Shown here piece by piece: positions 1-13,488 of a DNA stretch of 64,000 bases. Made by a program: the position numbers and the translations under genes. How positions within the stretch are numbered: the first letter of the stretch is position 1; each line of letters opens with the position of its first letter. Below the pieces are notes generated by a model. The model saw nothing but the letters and a program-made list of their open reading frames with translations. It made no database searches and had not been told where the DNA came from. Source of the DNA: Paramacrobiotus metropolitanus (Eukaryota; Tardigrada; Eutardigrada; Parachela; Macrobiotidae); the NCBI RefSeq assembly GCF_019649055.1, contig NW_026570276.1, positions 806,001-870,000 on the forward strand, written 5' to 3'.

Positions 1-653
1 TTCTCAAATTAATTACTATTTTTTATTTCTGTTTTAAATTTATAAGTGAAGCCCTTTGCCTTGAAACCGTGCCGGTCGAATGTATAAGTAGGCAGTAAGG
101 TCTGTTCTGTGAAATTCGTAGTGCAGTGTCGCAAGGACGTTAAATATTCTCTCTTTGTATTGCGAATACTTCTACGGATAAATCTCAAGATGGAAAACCA
201 TGACAATTTAATTTGGTAAAATTATCGACTACCATTCTTTTTTGTGCTTGCCGCTCTCAACAGGGTTGATACTGCTAGTCCGGTGTTAGCTGAACTAGTT
301 ATTACATTTGCATAGTATACGGCTATTGTCCGTACAACTTACAAGTATGAACTATTCCGGAAATTGGAACGTTAAACTTTATCAAAATTTAATTAATTTG
401 GAACGATAATTTATTATTTTTTCATCAGTTTATGAATATTATTCTTATTCGTATTTATCGCTTATTTATTTAAAGTTATTTATGGTTGTTATTTGTTTGT
501 TCATTAGGCCAATGCCCGTATAAATCACGCCAGGACATTGTAATGTTAAGCTTTATTGGCTGTTCTCGAATTAATTACTTATTTTTTATTTCTTTTCGAA
601 ACTTAAGGAAATTGTGTTCTAAATTTGTAGGTGAAGCCTTTTGCCTAGAAACC
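1..653. repeat. Direct repeat pair in a lamin intron
   Basis: Bases 1-68 and 563-653 are diverged direct copies of one AT-rich segment; the second has an extra block of about 20 bases in the middle. They lie upstream of the first visible lamin exon, in what is probably an intron. Nothing else between 1 and 837 looks coding. Confidence 0.5.
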
Positions 654-837
654 TGAATCCTGATTTGAATTTTGAATTTCTGAATCCTGATTTGTTATTA
701 ATATCTTGATATATTTTTTAATATTATTCTTAAGATTTATTATCGTATTTAATTTTTTTATAATTATTTGTTTTTGAAAACTTAGCGAACGCGGTACGAG
801 TACAAATTCATTACTGCCTAAAATTGTTTGAATTCAG

Positions 838-3800
838 TATTATGCACCTTGTCATTTCGTGGTGTTTTATTCTGAACAGCAAATCACGAATCTCCGTAAT
901 CAGCGCGTCATCGAGGTCACGGAGACGGAGACCCGTCTGACCGACCACTACCACTCCAAGATCGCCGAGCAGCTGGACGCCCTGCGCGCCGACATGGAGC
1001 AGATCGCGCGGGACACCCGCGAGGAACTGGAGCGCAACTACCAGACACAGCTGGACGATCTGGCGCATCTGGCCGACCGCAACGCCGAGGACGGCCGCGC
1101 GGTGCTGGAGGAACTGCGCTTGACGCAGAACAAGTTGAAGGACATCCAGGGCAAGACGGACCGGCAGAGCCAGGAGTACCGCGCCATGATTGCGCGGCTG
1201 GAGGGGGAGCTGCGGGAGAAGGATGCGGATGTTCAGCGGCTGCAGCAGCTGCTGGCCGACCGCCAGGAGGAGCTGCAGCGGACGCACCGGGAGTTGTCGG
1301 ATCTGATGGCGCAGTACCAAGAGCTGCTGGGTGAACGTATCCAGCTGGACGCGGAACTGGCCACGTACCATACGCTGCTGCGCACCGAAGAGGACCGGTA
1401 AATGGGAATAATTAGGAAAGAAGTAGAAATTAATAAATAAATTATTATATATCAAGAAAAAAATTAACAGAAAAATATACACTGTTAAATAGATCAGCCG
1501 AAAATTAAGAAAAATTTAGAAAGTTTTAGAAAGCTTGGAGAATTTGTAAGCGTTGATAAAATAAATAAATCGAAACTGAAAAAAATAGAATGGTTCAAAG
1601 AAATTAGAGACATAGTACCGTAGTTGAGAACTTTCTTCGGTGGACTTTTCTCATTTCCTCAAAGATTTCTTGGGCAAAACGTTTATGGTTCTACGGTAAA
1701 CAACATAATCTTGATCCTTCTGTCCCGTTAATTTAAATGTTGACAGCGCCTTTCTTAGTTGTTAGGCTTAACTGTAACTTAATTATGTATAAATTATTGC
1801 CGAAATTTAAATTGATGTGTAATTTGGTATTTTCCGCTGTATTTCAGTTTTTTCCAAATTTTGTAGTTATGATTAATGATTTGTTTTAACTGGCGTTGTA
1901 TTTCCATGTTATGGTATTTGTTTTCTCTCTAAATTGTGAGTTTTATTTCAACGCGACAGGCTGAGACATAACGCAGCCTGAAGAATTCACTGCAATACCA
2001 CATTTTTTTTATCTAATGGTTTTGTTTTCCGGGAAATCCAGCATCATACCGGATTATTTAAATACTGTGAGAATTCTTGCCTTAGTCGGTTTCAGGAAAT
2101 AATGCAGTTGGCATTTATACCTCGTAAATTTGACTGAACAGTAATTTTTGTGTAAAATTACGGCAGTTGTACCGATTTAATAAACTAGTAATTTCAACTG
2201 TTTAGCAGTGCACATTGCAATTTTCATAATACAATCGCAGTGAAGTGACTTTAAAGTCGGTCAATTAAGGACACTCACCTTCAAGTCATTGCTCAAAATG
2301 TTCGGAAGGTGTTAATGAGTTAGATTTTCGCGAGATGTTTGGCTTTGTTTTTTTTTCTCGAAGTAATCGATCCACTGTATGATGTTTGTTTTAGTTTGAA
2401 CCTGACTCCCATCCATCCATTCCCCGCAACCCCGGGCGGCAGCGGCGTCAAACGACGCCGCGTGACCCGCAGCGACCAGTCGATCTCGCGCACGCGACTG
2501 CGCAATGAGGCATCGGCCAAGGGCGATGTCCATGTCGTGGAGATTGACGCCGACGGACAGTTTGTCCGTCTGGAGAACCGTTCTGCGCAGGTAAGGTTCT
2601 CTATCCATCGGTACAGTGCTCGTTGCTAAACACCGTCTAATGCACTGTGCATGTTTAATGCTTGCGTAAACTGGAGCTGATTCGCACATTTAGGAGGTGG
2701 GTAACGTGTGATAATTTGTGGAATTCATTTTATTTTTTTGCTTGAACCAGTTGTTGCTGATTTTGTTTGCAGTTTTTAAATTTTTCGTAACCCCGGAACG
2801 AGTTAAATTTTATTTTAAATTCTTAAATCTGTTTCGGGAAATTTACTTTCCAGTGCGCTTCGCTGACCTGCACGAAAGAAGTGTTTTAATTTAATAGTTA
2901 TCGATTAAGCAGTGAAGTTGAGTGAACTGAAATAAATAAATTGATTAAGTGTTTATTATTTTAATTATTTAATAAATTGATTTAGTTGTTTTATTTTTAT
3001 CACATGGTTAGTTGGAATAAAATATTATGCTACGTAATGTGGGATTGTGTAATAAATATATATGGGTAATTTTTAATTTGTTGATAATAAATTATTAAAT
3101 CGTTAATTTTGCAAGAAAAAAATTTTCTGCGTCCTTGGTTCTAATTGTACAGTTAATATCAATTAACACCGTGATATTTTGTTAATTTATTGGTGAAAAA
3201 TTGGTGTTATTGCAGGATGTGAACGTGGGCGGTTGGGCACTGTACATGCAGTCGGACAACGGCAGCGACAACGAGACCCGCTACCGTATCCACGGCCAGA
3301 CCATCCTCCGCGCCCATTCGACCATGACGGTACGCTGTTCTTGCACCACGCGAATAACTGCATAAGCATAGGAAAAATTCGGTGATGGTCTCTGTTTACT
3401 GCAGATCTGGTCGGCCAACGCCAACGTCGTGCACGACCCGCCCAGCGACATCGTTATGGACGGCCGCTGGCTGGTGGGCGGGTACACGTCGGTGACGCTG
3501 TCCAACGCCGATGGCGAGGATGTGGCGCGCCGCGAGATGGTCCGCGAGGCCGTCGTGGGCGGTAAACGGCGACGGCTGGCCGCCGGCGCCAACGCCGATG
3601 AAGTGGACGGCGGAGAAGAGCAGGTGGGTCGCATCGCGTGGCATTTCTTTCCGGCTTGTGTAGCTCTTATTAAAAGTCCTTGTTACAATAAATTGGTATT
3701 TTCTTGGTGATTATTTGTGATATTTTTTTGTTAGATAGTTCGATAAACCTTTTATAATGAGAATGTGTTACATTGGTAATTGTTTATTATTTTGGCTTTA

Positions 3801-4325
3801 GCAATAAATTTATATTTTTTTAAATATTTTGTTATGTTTTATTATCTTATGTTTTGATAATTTTCTAATAAGGATCTACTAAATTAGTAATCTTTTATTA
3901 CATTTCTGCAGCTGTTGCTGGTCAACACTAATACTAATAGATACCGTGCTGTCTGTGCACAAAATTGCCACAAATATTAATTGTACGATCGTATTATCGT
4001 TGAACGATAACCCGGCTTTTATTGTTATTATAGCAAAGAGTTGAAATGGCTGGTTTTGGTTTTTATTTTTTTTTCTAGCCAAGTTGCCCAATATGATGGT
4101 AAAAATTGAAATACTACGTATCATTATTATCGCAGTTTTTCACTTAATGCGGTGATTTTATCAAGTAGCTCAATGTGAGTCAGTTTAAAGTTGTTGATAT
4201 AATTTATCAGTAATACCTGGCTGGCATATGACTCGAAATTATGGGCAGAAACTCGCGTTTTCGCGCAGAGACATTCTTTTTTAAATTGTGTTTTTCTGTT
4301 GCAGAGAAATTGCATCGTTATGTAA
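838..4325 (+). CDS. Lam: Lamin, 3' half (coil 2, NLS, lamin tail domain, CaaX)
   Basis: Nuclear intermediate-filament protein. Five exons join cleanly: about 838 or 880-1397, 2395-2590, 3216-3329, 3405-3623 and 4305-4325, all with GT-AG borders and matching phases (2,0,0,0). Exon 1 is the last coiled coil, ending in the filament signature (YQELLGERIQLDAELATYH, then LLRTEEDR). The next exon continues RLNLTP and carries the nuclear localisation signal KRRR. The lamin tail Ig-fold starts near GDVHVVEIDADGQFVRL, continues through GGWALYMQ and ends after EDVARREMVREAV, with a second basic patch KRRR. The last exon is only seven codons and ends CIVM-stop, a farnesylation CaaX box. The head and coil 1 lie left of the window. 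The 838 acceptor keeps a conserved Tyr-Ser-Glu; the 880 acceptor has the better local context. The family call is firm. Confidence 0.93.
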
Positions 4326-5743
4326 CTGTGGAACTGATGGCATTGCAATGGCATTTATTATCTGTTAATCGTGGACTCGCGTTTTAATTCTGGCTGATTT
4401 TATCCTCCTTTCTGTTGCCTGTTTTTATTCCATGGAAGTTTTTGCGCGGCATGAAGGGATGTTTTCGGGAACGGTGCCCTTGTTGAAGCACATATGTATT
4501 TTAAATTAATTTGTTTTAACGCTTTTTACGCCTTATTTGGAGTGTTGTGGCCGTTTTTGGCCTCTGTCCGGGAGAAGAAGCGCAGCTGATGTTTTAGCGT
4601 TTTTATAATGGTTTTAGCAGTTTTTTTGGTTAAAGATTTCGTGTCAGTGTTTGTCTCGTTTGTTGTGGATAGAGTTTGATGGTTTTTCTCGAGTAGTTTT
4701 ATTGCTGTTAATGTACACGTGCTGCTTGTGACCTTTTAGTTACGGAACGCGTTATTACCGAGAACATGAACACTACCGATAAACAAACAGTGAAGGCAGA
4801 AATTAATAATATTATATAAGCAATATTCGCAACTATTAAATAATCTTTAAATTTTAAGTAGTGACATAATACGCACCGCGTATACTATACCAACCTGACC
4901 GTAGTCAACAGAGAAGGATACTTCTACTTGCGTAGACAACAGTGCACTACACAGTACGTCACACGGGATGTCAGTACACTCACATTACCACAACGCAAGA
5001 ATACCAACACGTAACTTCCGCTTAGGTGCACACTACTGCTTGCCCTAAACGAAGGCCACTCAATGCATAAGCCAGGATCACAATGATGTTAAGCATTTTA
5101 AACACTATGATGTTCAAACCAAGTCCCCCGTACCTGCTCAATGCTAGCCGACGACGAAGCGCAGCTTCTGATCGGAGGTTACCAATAAGGACACTGATGG
5201 AATACGTCATGGCTAACACAACAGGGAACACAAGCGCATAGTAAACTCATGCAACATACGGTAGTACCAATTATGTCAATAGTGATTAATAAAATAACAA
5301 GAATAAGTATGAAAGTTTGAAATTTACGGCAGACGTAACAGTTCAAGTTACAGCCATGGGTGATTGGAATCGTTAATTTTACCTTGTGAGTTTCCAGAAC
5401 CCAAGTGCACAAACTAAACTTCAGTACAGAATGTATTGTTAGTCGCAAATTTGCTAATAACGCCAGAGTTTTTCTCATACAAATACTCATGTACAATATT
5501 CCAAAACACAATTAACAGTTACACTAATATAAGCCGGATAGTTGGCCGGTAAATAAAATACTAAGTTGGTAAGTTTATGTACGAAGTTCACAACGGCAGC
5601 AGCCGACGTCAGCCCAAAGACATCCATAATTTACAGCGCATTTTGGTCGTCGTTTCGGATAAGTTGGAGAGATCCGCTGGCATATCATCGTGGTAAACCC
5701 ATAATCGCTTTGCCAGTGTGGTAGCTGGATTAATCCAACTTAC
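4326..5743. other. Spacer between the lamin gene and the membrane-protein exons
   Basis: AT-rich sequence, 3' UTR of lamin followed by spacer. Hydrophobic minus-strand reading frames occur at 5022-5231 and 5179-5511 and may hold 3' exons of the membrane-protein gene at 5744-6833, but I could not join them with acceptable splice sites. Confidence 0.4.
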
Positions 5744-6833
5744 AACGGTGTAATTGTTATCTGATATGAAATATGCGCTTGCAGTTTCTTGGCCAATCGG
5801 GAAGTTTTGAAGCAGACGGAGCATCCGTTGAGAATAATGACAGTTAACAAGACTTTCCACGTCGTCATCAACAGCTCCGGGATCATCTCGATGGCTTTCG
5901 TGGTCGGACAAGCCCTTACGTGTACGAAACTTCTCCAACCAGAACTATCCAACACGAGCAATGGTAGCAGTAGGACACAACACATTCCCGTCATTAGCAG
6001 CACCGACCCGGAGACGGTGTCCAGAGATGCGATAACCTCAGGCAACAGTGCGCTCTCTGCGTCTGGACGCCATCGTTCACGTCTTTTTACTATGCGCCAG
6101 TTCAGTAGTGATAACGCCCAGAAGCATATTACTATACCCAAAAGTAATGTATAAAGAACCCAATCAATCCCAACGGGCGGACGTGCGCCATTCGTAGGCG
6201 TGTCCGTCTCGTTTTTCGGTAGATATCGTAGTGGCTGCAGACAAACAAATACTAGTTACTCCTGCTGTGATGTTTGCATAATTTTTGAACCCAAAGCGGT
6301 GGGTTCCTAAATCTCCAAAGGTACTCGGGGAAAGGTATGTGGCCTTAACCAGTAGTGGATGCTTGTAATTTTAACAAAACTTTTAAATTTTCAAAGCATT
6401 TGCACTACTTCCTATAAAGCATTTGCATTTGTGAAGTACTTTTATTGTTATAAGTTGCTGCTGTACGCCGTTTATGGTCGGAGGTTTTTAATACAGAGAA
6501 GGTTACTAAAGATTTTTGAAATACTGTATGTTAAGGGGAAGGTTATACGGTATAAGAGGCTTCAGTGTCGAAAATTACGATATTTTGCGTAATTGTAAAT
6601 TTGTAACTGCAAGATACATACGGTTTGTGTTTTGTTGTCGCAGTCATGTAGAAGACCCAGTGGTTTCTCATGTGTGGCTAAATTTATGTAAGCTTCCCAC
6701 ACAAATGGAAAGCATTCCAGGATTAATCGTAACGTGGATAGCAACAAATGCGCACACATTTGCTGATAAATGGCACAAATTTTACCACGAATAACAACAT
6801 GCCCCTGCTCGGGACCGTCATTGCGATAATCAG
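5744..6833 (-). CDS. Putative multi-pass membrane protein (chemoreceptor-like), two internal exons
   Basis: Two consecutive exons on the minus strand fit by splice sites and phase. One is 6622-6833 (acceptor TTTGCAG, donor GTATGT, leaving phase 0). The next is 5744-6234 (acceptor GTCTGCAG, open in that phase, donor GTAAGT). Together they encode about 230 residues with at least four hydrophobic segments: LLLSTLRLILECFPFVW, then VLYTLLLGIVICFWALSL, VLLMTGMCCVLLLPLLVL and WKVLLTVIILNGCSVCF. Basic loops lie between them. This is the texture of an invertebrate 7TM receptor of the gustatory type, but no family signature is visible. First and last exons were not found. The membrane assignment is reasonable; the receptor family is a guess. 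Confidence 0.4.
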
Positions 6834-9800
6834 CTGCAAACAGGCAGAAATTTATAATACAAGTTAGGGACACGTCCGTTTTTACGGAAATTTTTAATAT
6901 TTCTTAGATTACAGAAAATGAAGAAGATCTACTTGCATTTCTCAGGGCGTTTGATCGTTTTCTTGAGATTCTTCAGCAACAGAGTCATATTTTCAGCCAT
7001 CCTGCTTAGTAAACTTTCGGGCGGGGTTGAAGATTTTTTGAATAGACTGCAATAAAAATACGGGCATTCGCGGGCGAAAGGAGCAGAAACTGTTGGCTGC
7101 TTAGATACAAAATTATGAATAAAGCGATACGATAAAAACAAACCTTCTTAATACAACTCACATGTATAAAGTAAAAATGGTACTTACAACTGCAGTACTG
7201 ATGGCTATATGGATTATTTGAAGTTTGAATTACGCATCCGGCAATCAAAACGCAATATTAAACGCGAATTAGGAATTCAATCGCAAGTAGTACAAATTTA
7301 GGACGGTATGTTGGCGGCAGGTGTGATGGACCACGAACAGCAACTGTGGAATTTCCGAATGGCGGCGTGTAGGAATGCTAGAGTATCTGTACATGTGGAC
7401 TGTAAAGGACACGATCGATAATACGGAATCGCTTGTGATACGAGGGTAGTGACGGCTGACGCTACTCGTGTAATATACAGTACAATACGTTGTTGTACAG
7501 TAAAGACGGAAGACGGAAGTCTGATGTAGGTCGGACGCGCATCGATTTTTGCCTAAACAGCGCTTAGACTTTCTCTAACGACAGCCCAAATTACGAGTAA
7601 ATACCGGCACCTGAATCGTGGGATTTATAAGTCAACCAGTCGGTGATTCTTCACGTTATGTTGAAGTACAATACAAAAAGGTGCAAATCGACCAATCTGA
7701 CCGCGGCTCAAAAAGGTACATTAAATTAAACAATTAAATTTTCTTAAATTTAATTTAAATCAGCAAACAGAGCAGGGACGCATCCAGTGCGCATAAATGC
7801 CCAGCACTAGCATCAAAGAGAAAAGCGTTCTTGCCTGCTTAACACATATTCATACTTGCAATGCTTTTCCAACTGGTTACGGCTCGGGAGGCGCGCCGTA
7901 GTATAAAGTATAGCTTAACCCATCAGTTTGTAGTTTGCACAGTAGTCAAGCGTAGGATATTGCGGGGCAAGCTTGTACTCGTATATTATTAGAAATACGT
8001 TTGCACAACATGTTTAACATAAAAAGATAAAAAAAAAGAAATAAATAAAAAGATATATATATATATATATAAATAGATTAAAGATATTTGGAATATAAAA
8101 GACCACAGCGTTTGACAGTAGGCGCGTTTCCGGAGAGATGCGGAACTGGTGGCTAACTCGTGGTAACGCATACATACAGATAAGATGAAAAACCTTGCCC
8201 AGTGGCAACAAATGCCTCAAATTCTGAAACCTTCTTAACTTCCACAACTTTCCAACCGGATGTTGCGCGCACAACCGACTTTTTCCCCAATACAGGAAAT
8301 TATCTGACTATGAACGGCCAAAAAAATGCAGAAAAGTCTTTGGACAGCGCGAGAGCGGAAGTTTCCGTTATCACGTACATATGCACACGTACAGTATTTG
8401 GTATCATGTACAGATACAGATAGTTTTCGTCGGGTACTAGAATAGGTTGTTGTGCTTTCTAATGATGTACTTACTGGATAATGAAGCAGCAATCGCAGTA
8501 GTAACAACGAAAAAAGACGATAGCCTCATTTTACAAAGTTAATTGACGGTAAAGGCTTGAGAGACCACGAGTGCTGCACGCTGGGATAAAGTCGCCTACA
8601 ATTGGCGTTCTTCCCTTCCTTAACATAAGCGCTTATTAAAATAAATGCCCAGACGAAGCTACCGACAAACCTCGCCGCGACTACAAATTTATCAGCATCG
8701 AAATTCCAGTTGGAAACGGTATCTACATTATTATTATTAGACTACTTATGCAGCCGGTAGACTGGTCGATCTGTCGATCTCTTTGACAATTTCGCGATTT
8801 AATCAGTCCTCCAGGTATCAAAGCATTTAAAGTATTACTCACTGTCTTGAGCTGATATTATGTTTCTCTAGCGCTGCCGTTGCGCGAGATATTTCATTCG
8901 GCAAAAACAAATTCTGTAGAAGACAAAATTTACGCTGGACTTAGCTGCGAAACGCCAACGACCAGTCACTGTGGAGGCGGCGCTCTTTCCCAACATTTGC
9001 TTCGCTCAGCTAGTGCGACCGACAACAGCCAACGCTGTGGATCGCGTGAATATTTATACTTCGCTTTTACTCGCGTTCCGACCGCTCACAGAATACACCT
9101 TCACATTCCGTCCACCCACCATTTCAGTTTGCCCGCATGGGCCCATATAAAAATAGTTTATAATATTATACAGGTAATTTTTAACCAGTAGAAACGTTTA
9201 TTTTCGAACCGAATGCAACAAGGAACAACAAATAAATTTAACAGAAAACAAAGTTACAGAAGTTTAGAGATCAGCGACTCCATCGGAATTTGCTATATAA
9301 AAACGAGGAATTATCACCAATTAAAATCACCGGTTTAGTTAATAATAACCCATTTGTTACTTGGTTTTATTTACTAGAATTAATCACCGTAAAATAGAGA
9401 TAGCGTTTTCAAGCATAGATTTCACACCACTAAGAATAAAAATGCAACATTGTAAGCAGTTGGCGAAAAACGAAAAATAGAAGTGCGATACTTTGGACTT
9501 AAAGGATTAAATTTTACGTGCTGGGGAAAAACAAACCGAACTGTGCAGTCAGCTCTTAAAATAACCACGTAGCCGCTCACTGCAGGGGCTACTAATGCAA
9601 TCGGGTGGACGGAACGTGAAAGTGTATTCTGTAAGCGGTCGGAACGCGAAAAAAAGCAAAGTATTCATCGAGCCTGTACAACCGGTCCGATTTTCAAAAT
9701 ATCACCCCTTTCGTTATTTCTGTTCTTTTTCGAAGCCGGTGCTTAGAAATGTGCAATATTAAACCAACATTCTATAGACACTGACAGCTGGCAGTATAGT

Positions 9801-10058
9801 TACTTACGGAGTTACGGTTAGGACGTAACAACGTTTTGTTCGTTCACCGCGTATGGAAACATTTACTGTAAAAACAGCATTCGGCGCTTTCATTTAGTCC
9901 GATATTAATTCGGTAAATAGAAGTACATATTTCCATGGTTTTTCCAATTCGTCGTCGTCTTGTAGAAGAAATACATTGATGCATGTTTAATACTGTACAA
10001 ATAATCAACAAAATTTTCGTTTCATCCCGACACCGTAATTAACCGCCGCTGTTGTGCA
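6834..10058. other. Gene-poor spacer
   Basis: About 3.2 kb, AT-rich, no supported gene. It holds a short TA microsatellite (about 8052-8073) and a pair of inverted promoter-like segments (9047-9115 and 9603-9668). The 5' exons of the membrane-protein gene at 5744-6833 may lie in its left part; a possible short exon at about 6930-7065 could not be phased. Confidence 0.5.
9047..9668. repeat. Inverted repeat of a GC-rich promoter-like segment
   Basis: Bases 9047-9115 read on the minus strand match 9603-9668 on the plus strand: both run GGTGGACGGAA, GTGTATTCTGT, AGCGGTCGGAACGCGA and AAGT(A)T(A)AA-like sequence. The minus copy ends in a TATA-like GTATAAATATTC. The arms are about 490 bases apart and point outward or inward depending on which strand is transcribed. 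No gene was found next to either. Confidence 0.5.
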
Positions 10059-11148
10059 TTACAGTGCAGACGCTGCGGCCTGCTTGCGCAACGTCGCACA
10101 GCTGACACCGGGCCCCGCCCTCTTGCTGTCGACCGCATAGGTGGCGCCGCGCGTCTGCCAGAACCGACCCAACGCATTGCCTTCTTCATCCACACACCAG
10201 CATTTTCCGCTGCGTGAACACTGTTTGGGCAGGTACTCCCCGGTCTTCCAGCTACACTGCGGAATGTACGCCGGCTTAGCGTCCAAGAGGCGGGCGGTGT
10301 GGGCGCGCAGCGGACACCGGCAGGAGAGGCGGGCGCTGATAGGTCCAAAGACCGTCTCGCCGTTCATGGTGTCCACGCAAAAATGCCGGCCGTCCTTGGT
10401 GGACTGCAGGGGGAGGAGCCGATTGGTGGACCAATCGCAGGCCGGCTGCCAGACCGCGGAGGGCGGGGTCTGGTCGACGAGGCCGGCGCAATCGACGAAA
10501 CCTTGTCAACGAAAAACAACAACGAATTTTTTTTGTTAGTGTAACAAACTGCTATTAATTGTATTACTACATATATTTACTATTTATTAGGGACTTTCAG
10601 AATACTAATAGAAAACAAAATATTAACGCTATTTAAGAGTTATTAAACGAAAGACGTTCTCAACCAAAAACATTCTTGACAAACGACATATTTTTATTTA
10701 ACGCCTCGTTGCCAGAAACCTAAGTACGTTTTCTGCTTTTGATGGTACTGTTTCCAAAAACAAAGCTACAAATATCGCACATAAAAAGTCAGTAAATTTC
10801 GAGGCGGCTACTTTTTAAGTTCTGCAGCTTATTTTAGCGCTAATTGGTAAATAAAAATGATTAACAGCTTTTATTATTTTGTGCAAATGCAGAGAAGTAG
10901 ATAGTAAAGTACAGCTACCTCTACTGAAATATCTAACTGAACGAATACGTGCTTCAGTAAATAATATTATATGAATTGAAGATACAAAATGCTATCTTCG
11001 ATTAATGTTATAACCTATCGTACTTTCTGATTATATTACCTGGCTCTGCTTGGCCATCGTTGAGGGTTTCAAATAACGGCTTCTCCAGGAATTCTCCCTG
11101 AATAACCGCAACGCAAAAAAAGAAGGCAACGATAACACGGCGCCCCAT
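10059..11148 (-). CDS. Secreted protein with two thyroglobulin type-1 domains
   Basis: Two exons: 11040-11148 (ATG at 11148) and 10059-10501, joined in phase 1; 183 residues. Exon 1 encodes a signal peptide (GRRVIVAFFFCVAVIQG). Exon 2 has two tandem thyroglobulin type-1 repeats. The first has four cysteines (DCAGL, WQPACDW, HFCVD, RLSC), like the four-cysteine subtype. The second has the full six (RCPLRAH, IPQCSW, PKQCSR, KCWCVD, GVSC). Such domains are secreted and many inhibit cysteine or other proteases; no further domain is present, so a small extracellular protease inhibitor is possible. It shares exon layout and phase with the neighbour at 12493-13488, so the two are tandem paralogs. 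Confidence 0.88.
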
Positions 11149-12492
11149 ATTTTTCCGAATAGATAATGTGCTTTTCTAACAATAAGAGAAACTACAGGTA
11201 GTTCTACTGCACCTGTAATAATTACTATGTAGTTTACTGGACCACTTTCACTTTCTGCATAAGAAAAACCGGCTTCAATGTCACATCAAATTGCCGCTCA
11301 ACGCTCCGCTGTAAATCACAGTAATGATATGCGGTTTTTATTGGATAGTAGCGAGTGTTTTTATCACTCTCACCTTCGTTTGTATCCCGAGGCGGTGTTT
11401 GACTTTCACGACAAAACTCCGTGCCTTTCTGTTGACCGTGGTGTACATATATTGTTGTTTGGGAAATCTAACTTCTTATTCGATTCGGTAATTAACTATA
11501 ACAACAATACAACACGCCCAATATACCGCGGATAGTTTGTTAACACGACCGCCAAATCGGATTATGCGGTGAATTGTAATTAAAGTGCAACAAGTTACGA
11601 CGCCATGACACGACCACAGATCAGTGTACGGAAATTAACGTACGGAAGTTATTTCTGCATATGTATATGCAAGCGACAATTTTGGCGTGATTGCGGAAAT
11701 GTCTTTTGTCAGTTGTGAGTTAATAACTACATAATTCGCGTGTTCGTTGTGGTAATCTTAATACTAATTAGATCACCAGCAGTCAATGCACGCTTTGAAT
11801 AACCACAGATCAAAGCGTAAACCTGAAGTGATGCGCTATTATTGAATAAGGAAGCTGGCGCTTGTAAATGCCGATTTTTATATCAAAGGCAAAGCCCCAA
11901 TAAAAACTTTCTTTTAATAAATCAACGACGCATTAGATCATTTTCTTATATTATTTCAATTTCGTATACTAGTTTTTATTATATTATTTTTATAATAACA
12001 TTTTTAGGATAATTATAATATTTTTATTATGTAATTATTATAATATTTTTTGTGCTAATACTGATTTTTAAATTATGTTAATTTTAAATACGGAACTAAT
12101 ATTTCCATATAAATTATAGCAGTTATTTTACTATGAAAAACGTAATAAATACGTAATGTTAAAATAATTTTTTTACGTTGATTTACTCGATTATTGCCAA
12201 TCAATAATCATTGAACCAACCAGTTTATCGATGATATGAGCAGTGCTTAAACGGACACTTATATATGACGTGACCTTTGCTACATTCGCATTGTTTCAAT
12301 ATTTCATTCACCGATTTTCCACTTTAATCTGTCTAATTAACCGTGCCGACGATCGGCCGATAAACATCATCAGTTTAAGCCAAACACCACAAACGGAAAT
12401 CAGGTTAAGGTTTATTAGTGAAACGCGGTCATTGTCGTCTGACGTTCGATGCAGGTGTACATAAACGGCATAGCCGCAGCGCGCGCCGGTTC
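11149..12492. other. Spacer between the two thyroglobulin-domain genes
   Basis: About 1.3 kb, AT-rich. It should hold the promoter of the 10059-11148 gene and the 3' end of the 12493-13488 gene. I see no further coding sequence and no clear TATA box at the expected distance from 11148. Confidence 0.5.
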
Positions 12493-13488
12493 TTAGCGTT
12501 GGCGCAGCAGCGGCGTCTGGCGGGCCCACATCTCGTTGACCATCTCGCAGGTGGGCCGCGGTGCCTTGCTATCGGTGGGCATCCATGTCGGGTCGTCGGT
12601 CAGACGGGGCATTTTGTAGCGGCCCCATACGGGACCCAGGCGCTGCCCGCTGGGGCTGACGCACCAGCACTCCTTTTTGCGGTTACACTGGGTGATTTGG
12701 TAGGCGCCCTGGGCGTCGCACTGTGGGATCCACAGAGAGGATTTGGGAGCACGGGACTGGGCTTGCATGCAGTCGACAGCTATAAGTCAAATCCAAATCA
12801 CAAGTTCAGAAAAAGAAGAAACAAAATCAATTTAATTTACATAAAACGACTGTGAAAATTTAAAAAGATTCAATTTGCCGAAAAAGATACATGGAAGCTG
12901 ATTGTCTTCCATGAAGTCAAAGCAAACAGTCAAAGCAATATTATGCAGTTTGGGTAAAAATCCATTCGGAGGTTATCACAGATGTGGGATTATACAGTAA
13001 TTTGACATGAGCATTTTAGTGTCCAGAATTACATTAGCAAGATTTTTTACAATACACAAATGTATGAGCTAAATTGCATATCCTACGATACATTGACGGC
13101 AAAAAAAGTACTGAATTTTGCCACGTTTAGTCACATCACCAGTCCACCCTATCCACCTTGGTACAACTTTTACCGTCGCATAAACAGCGACGGATATTAC
13201 TGGAAATAAACAAGCAGATGTAGGTGCAATCTGCGTGTACGCGTAGGTCGAAAATATTAATTTGGCATTTTTTATCAAGGTCACGATGAGGAAGCCATAC
13301 AGCAAGGAACTATTGAGATTTTACTAAATTATTTTTTAAAAAAACATTACCAAAATTCCCTCAGTTTGCTATTTTATAGTTTTTATCGATGTTGCTTTAC
13401 TGTATAACGTACCTTGCTTAGCGTTAATCGCGGATATCAGGCAACATCCCACTAATAAAGCAGCAAATAATAGCGTTATCCCGTTCAT
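12493..13488 (-). CDS. Secreted protein with one thyroglobulin type-1 domain
   Basis: Two exons: 13413-13488 (ATG at 13488, donor GTACGT) and 12493-12779, phase 1; 120 residues. Exon 1 is a signal peptide (MNGITLLFAALLVGCC, cleavage near INA-K). Exon 2 starts directly with the first cysteine of a six-cysteine thyroglobulin type-1 repeat: DCMQAQ, WIPQCD, ITQCNR, ECWCVS, PTCEMV. A basic tail ends the protein. An in-frame ATG 30 codons upstream would bury the signal peptide, so I chose the later start. Same architecture and strand as the two-domain gene at 10059-11148; probably a tandem duplicate family of extracellular protease-inhibitor-like proteins. Confidence 0.87.

Noticed and set aside
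5022-5511. Additional exons of the membrane-protein gene
   Set aside because: Hydrophobic frames exist, but I found no acceptor that fits the phase left by the exon ending at 5744, and a stop precedes the best frame.
7902-7927. TATA box and TCAGT initiator as a host promoter
   Set aside because: The spacing (about 21-23 bases) is too short and no gene follows.
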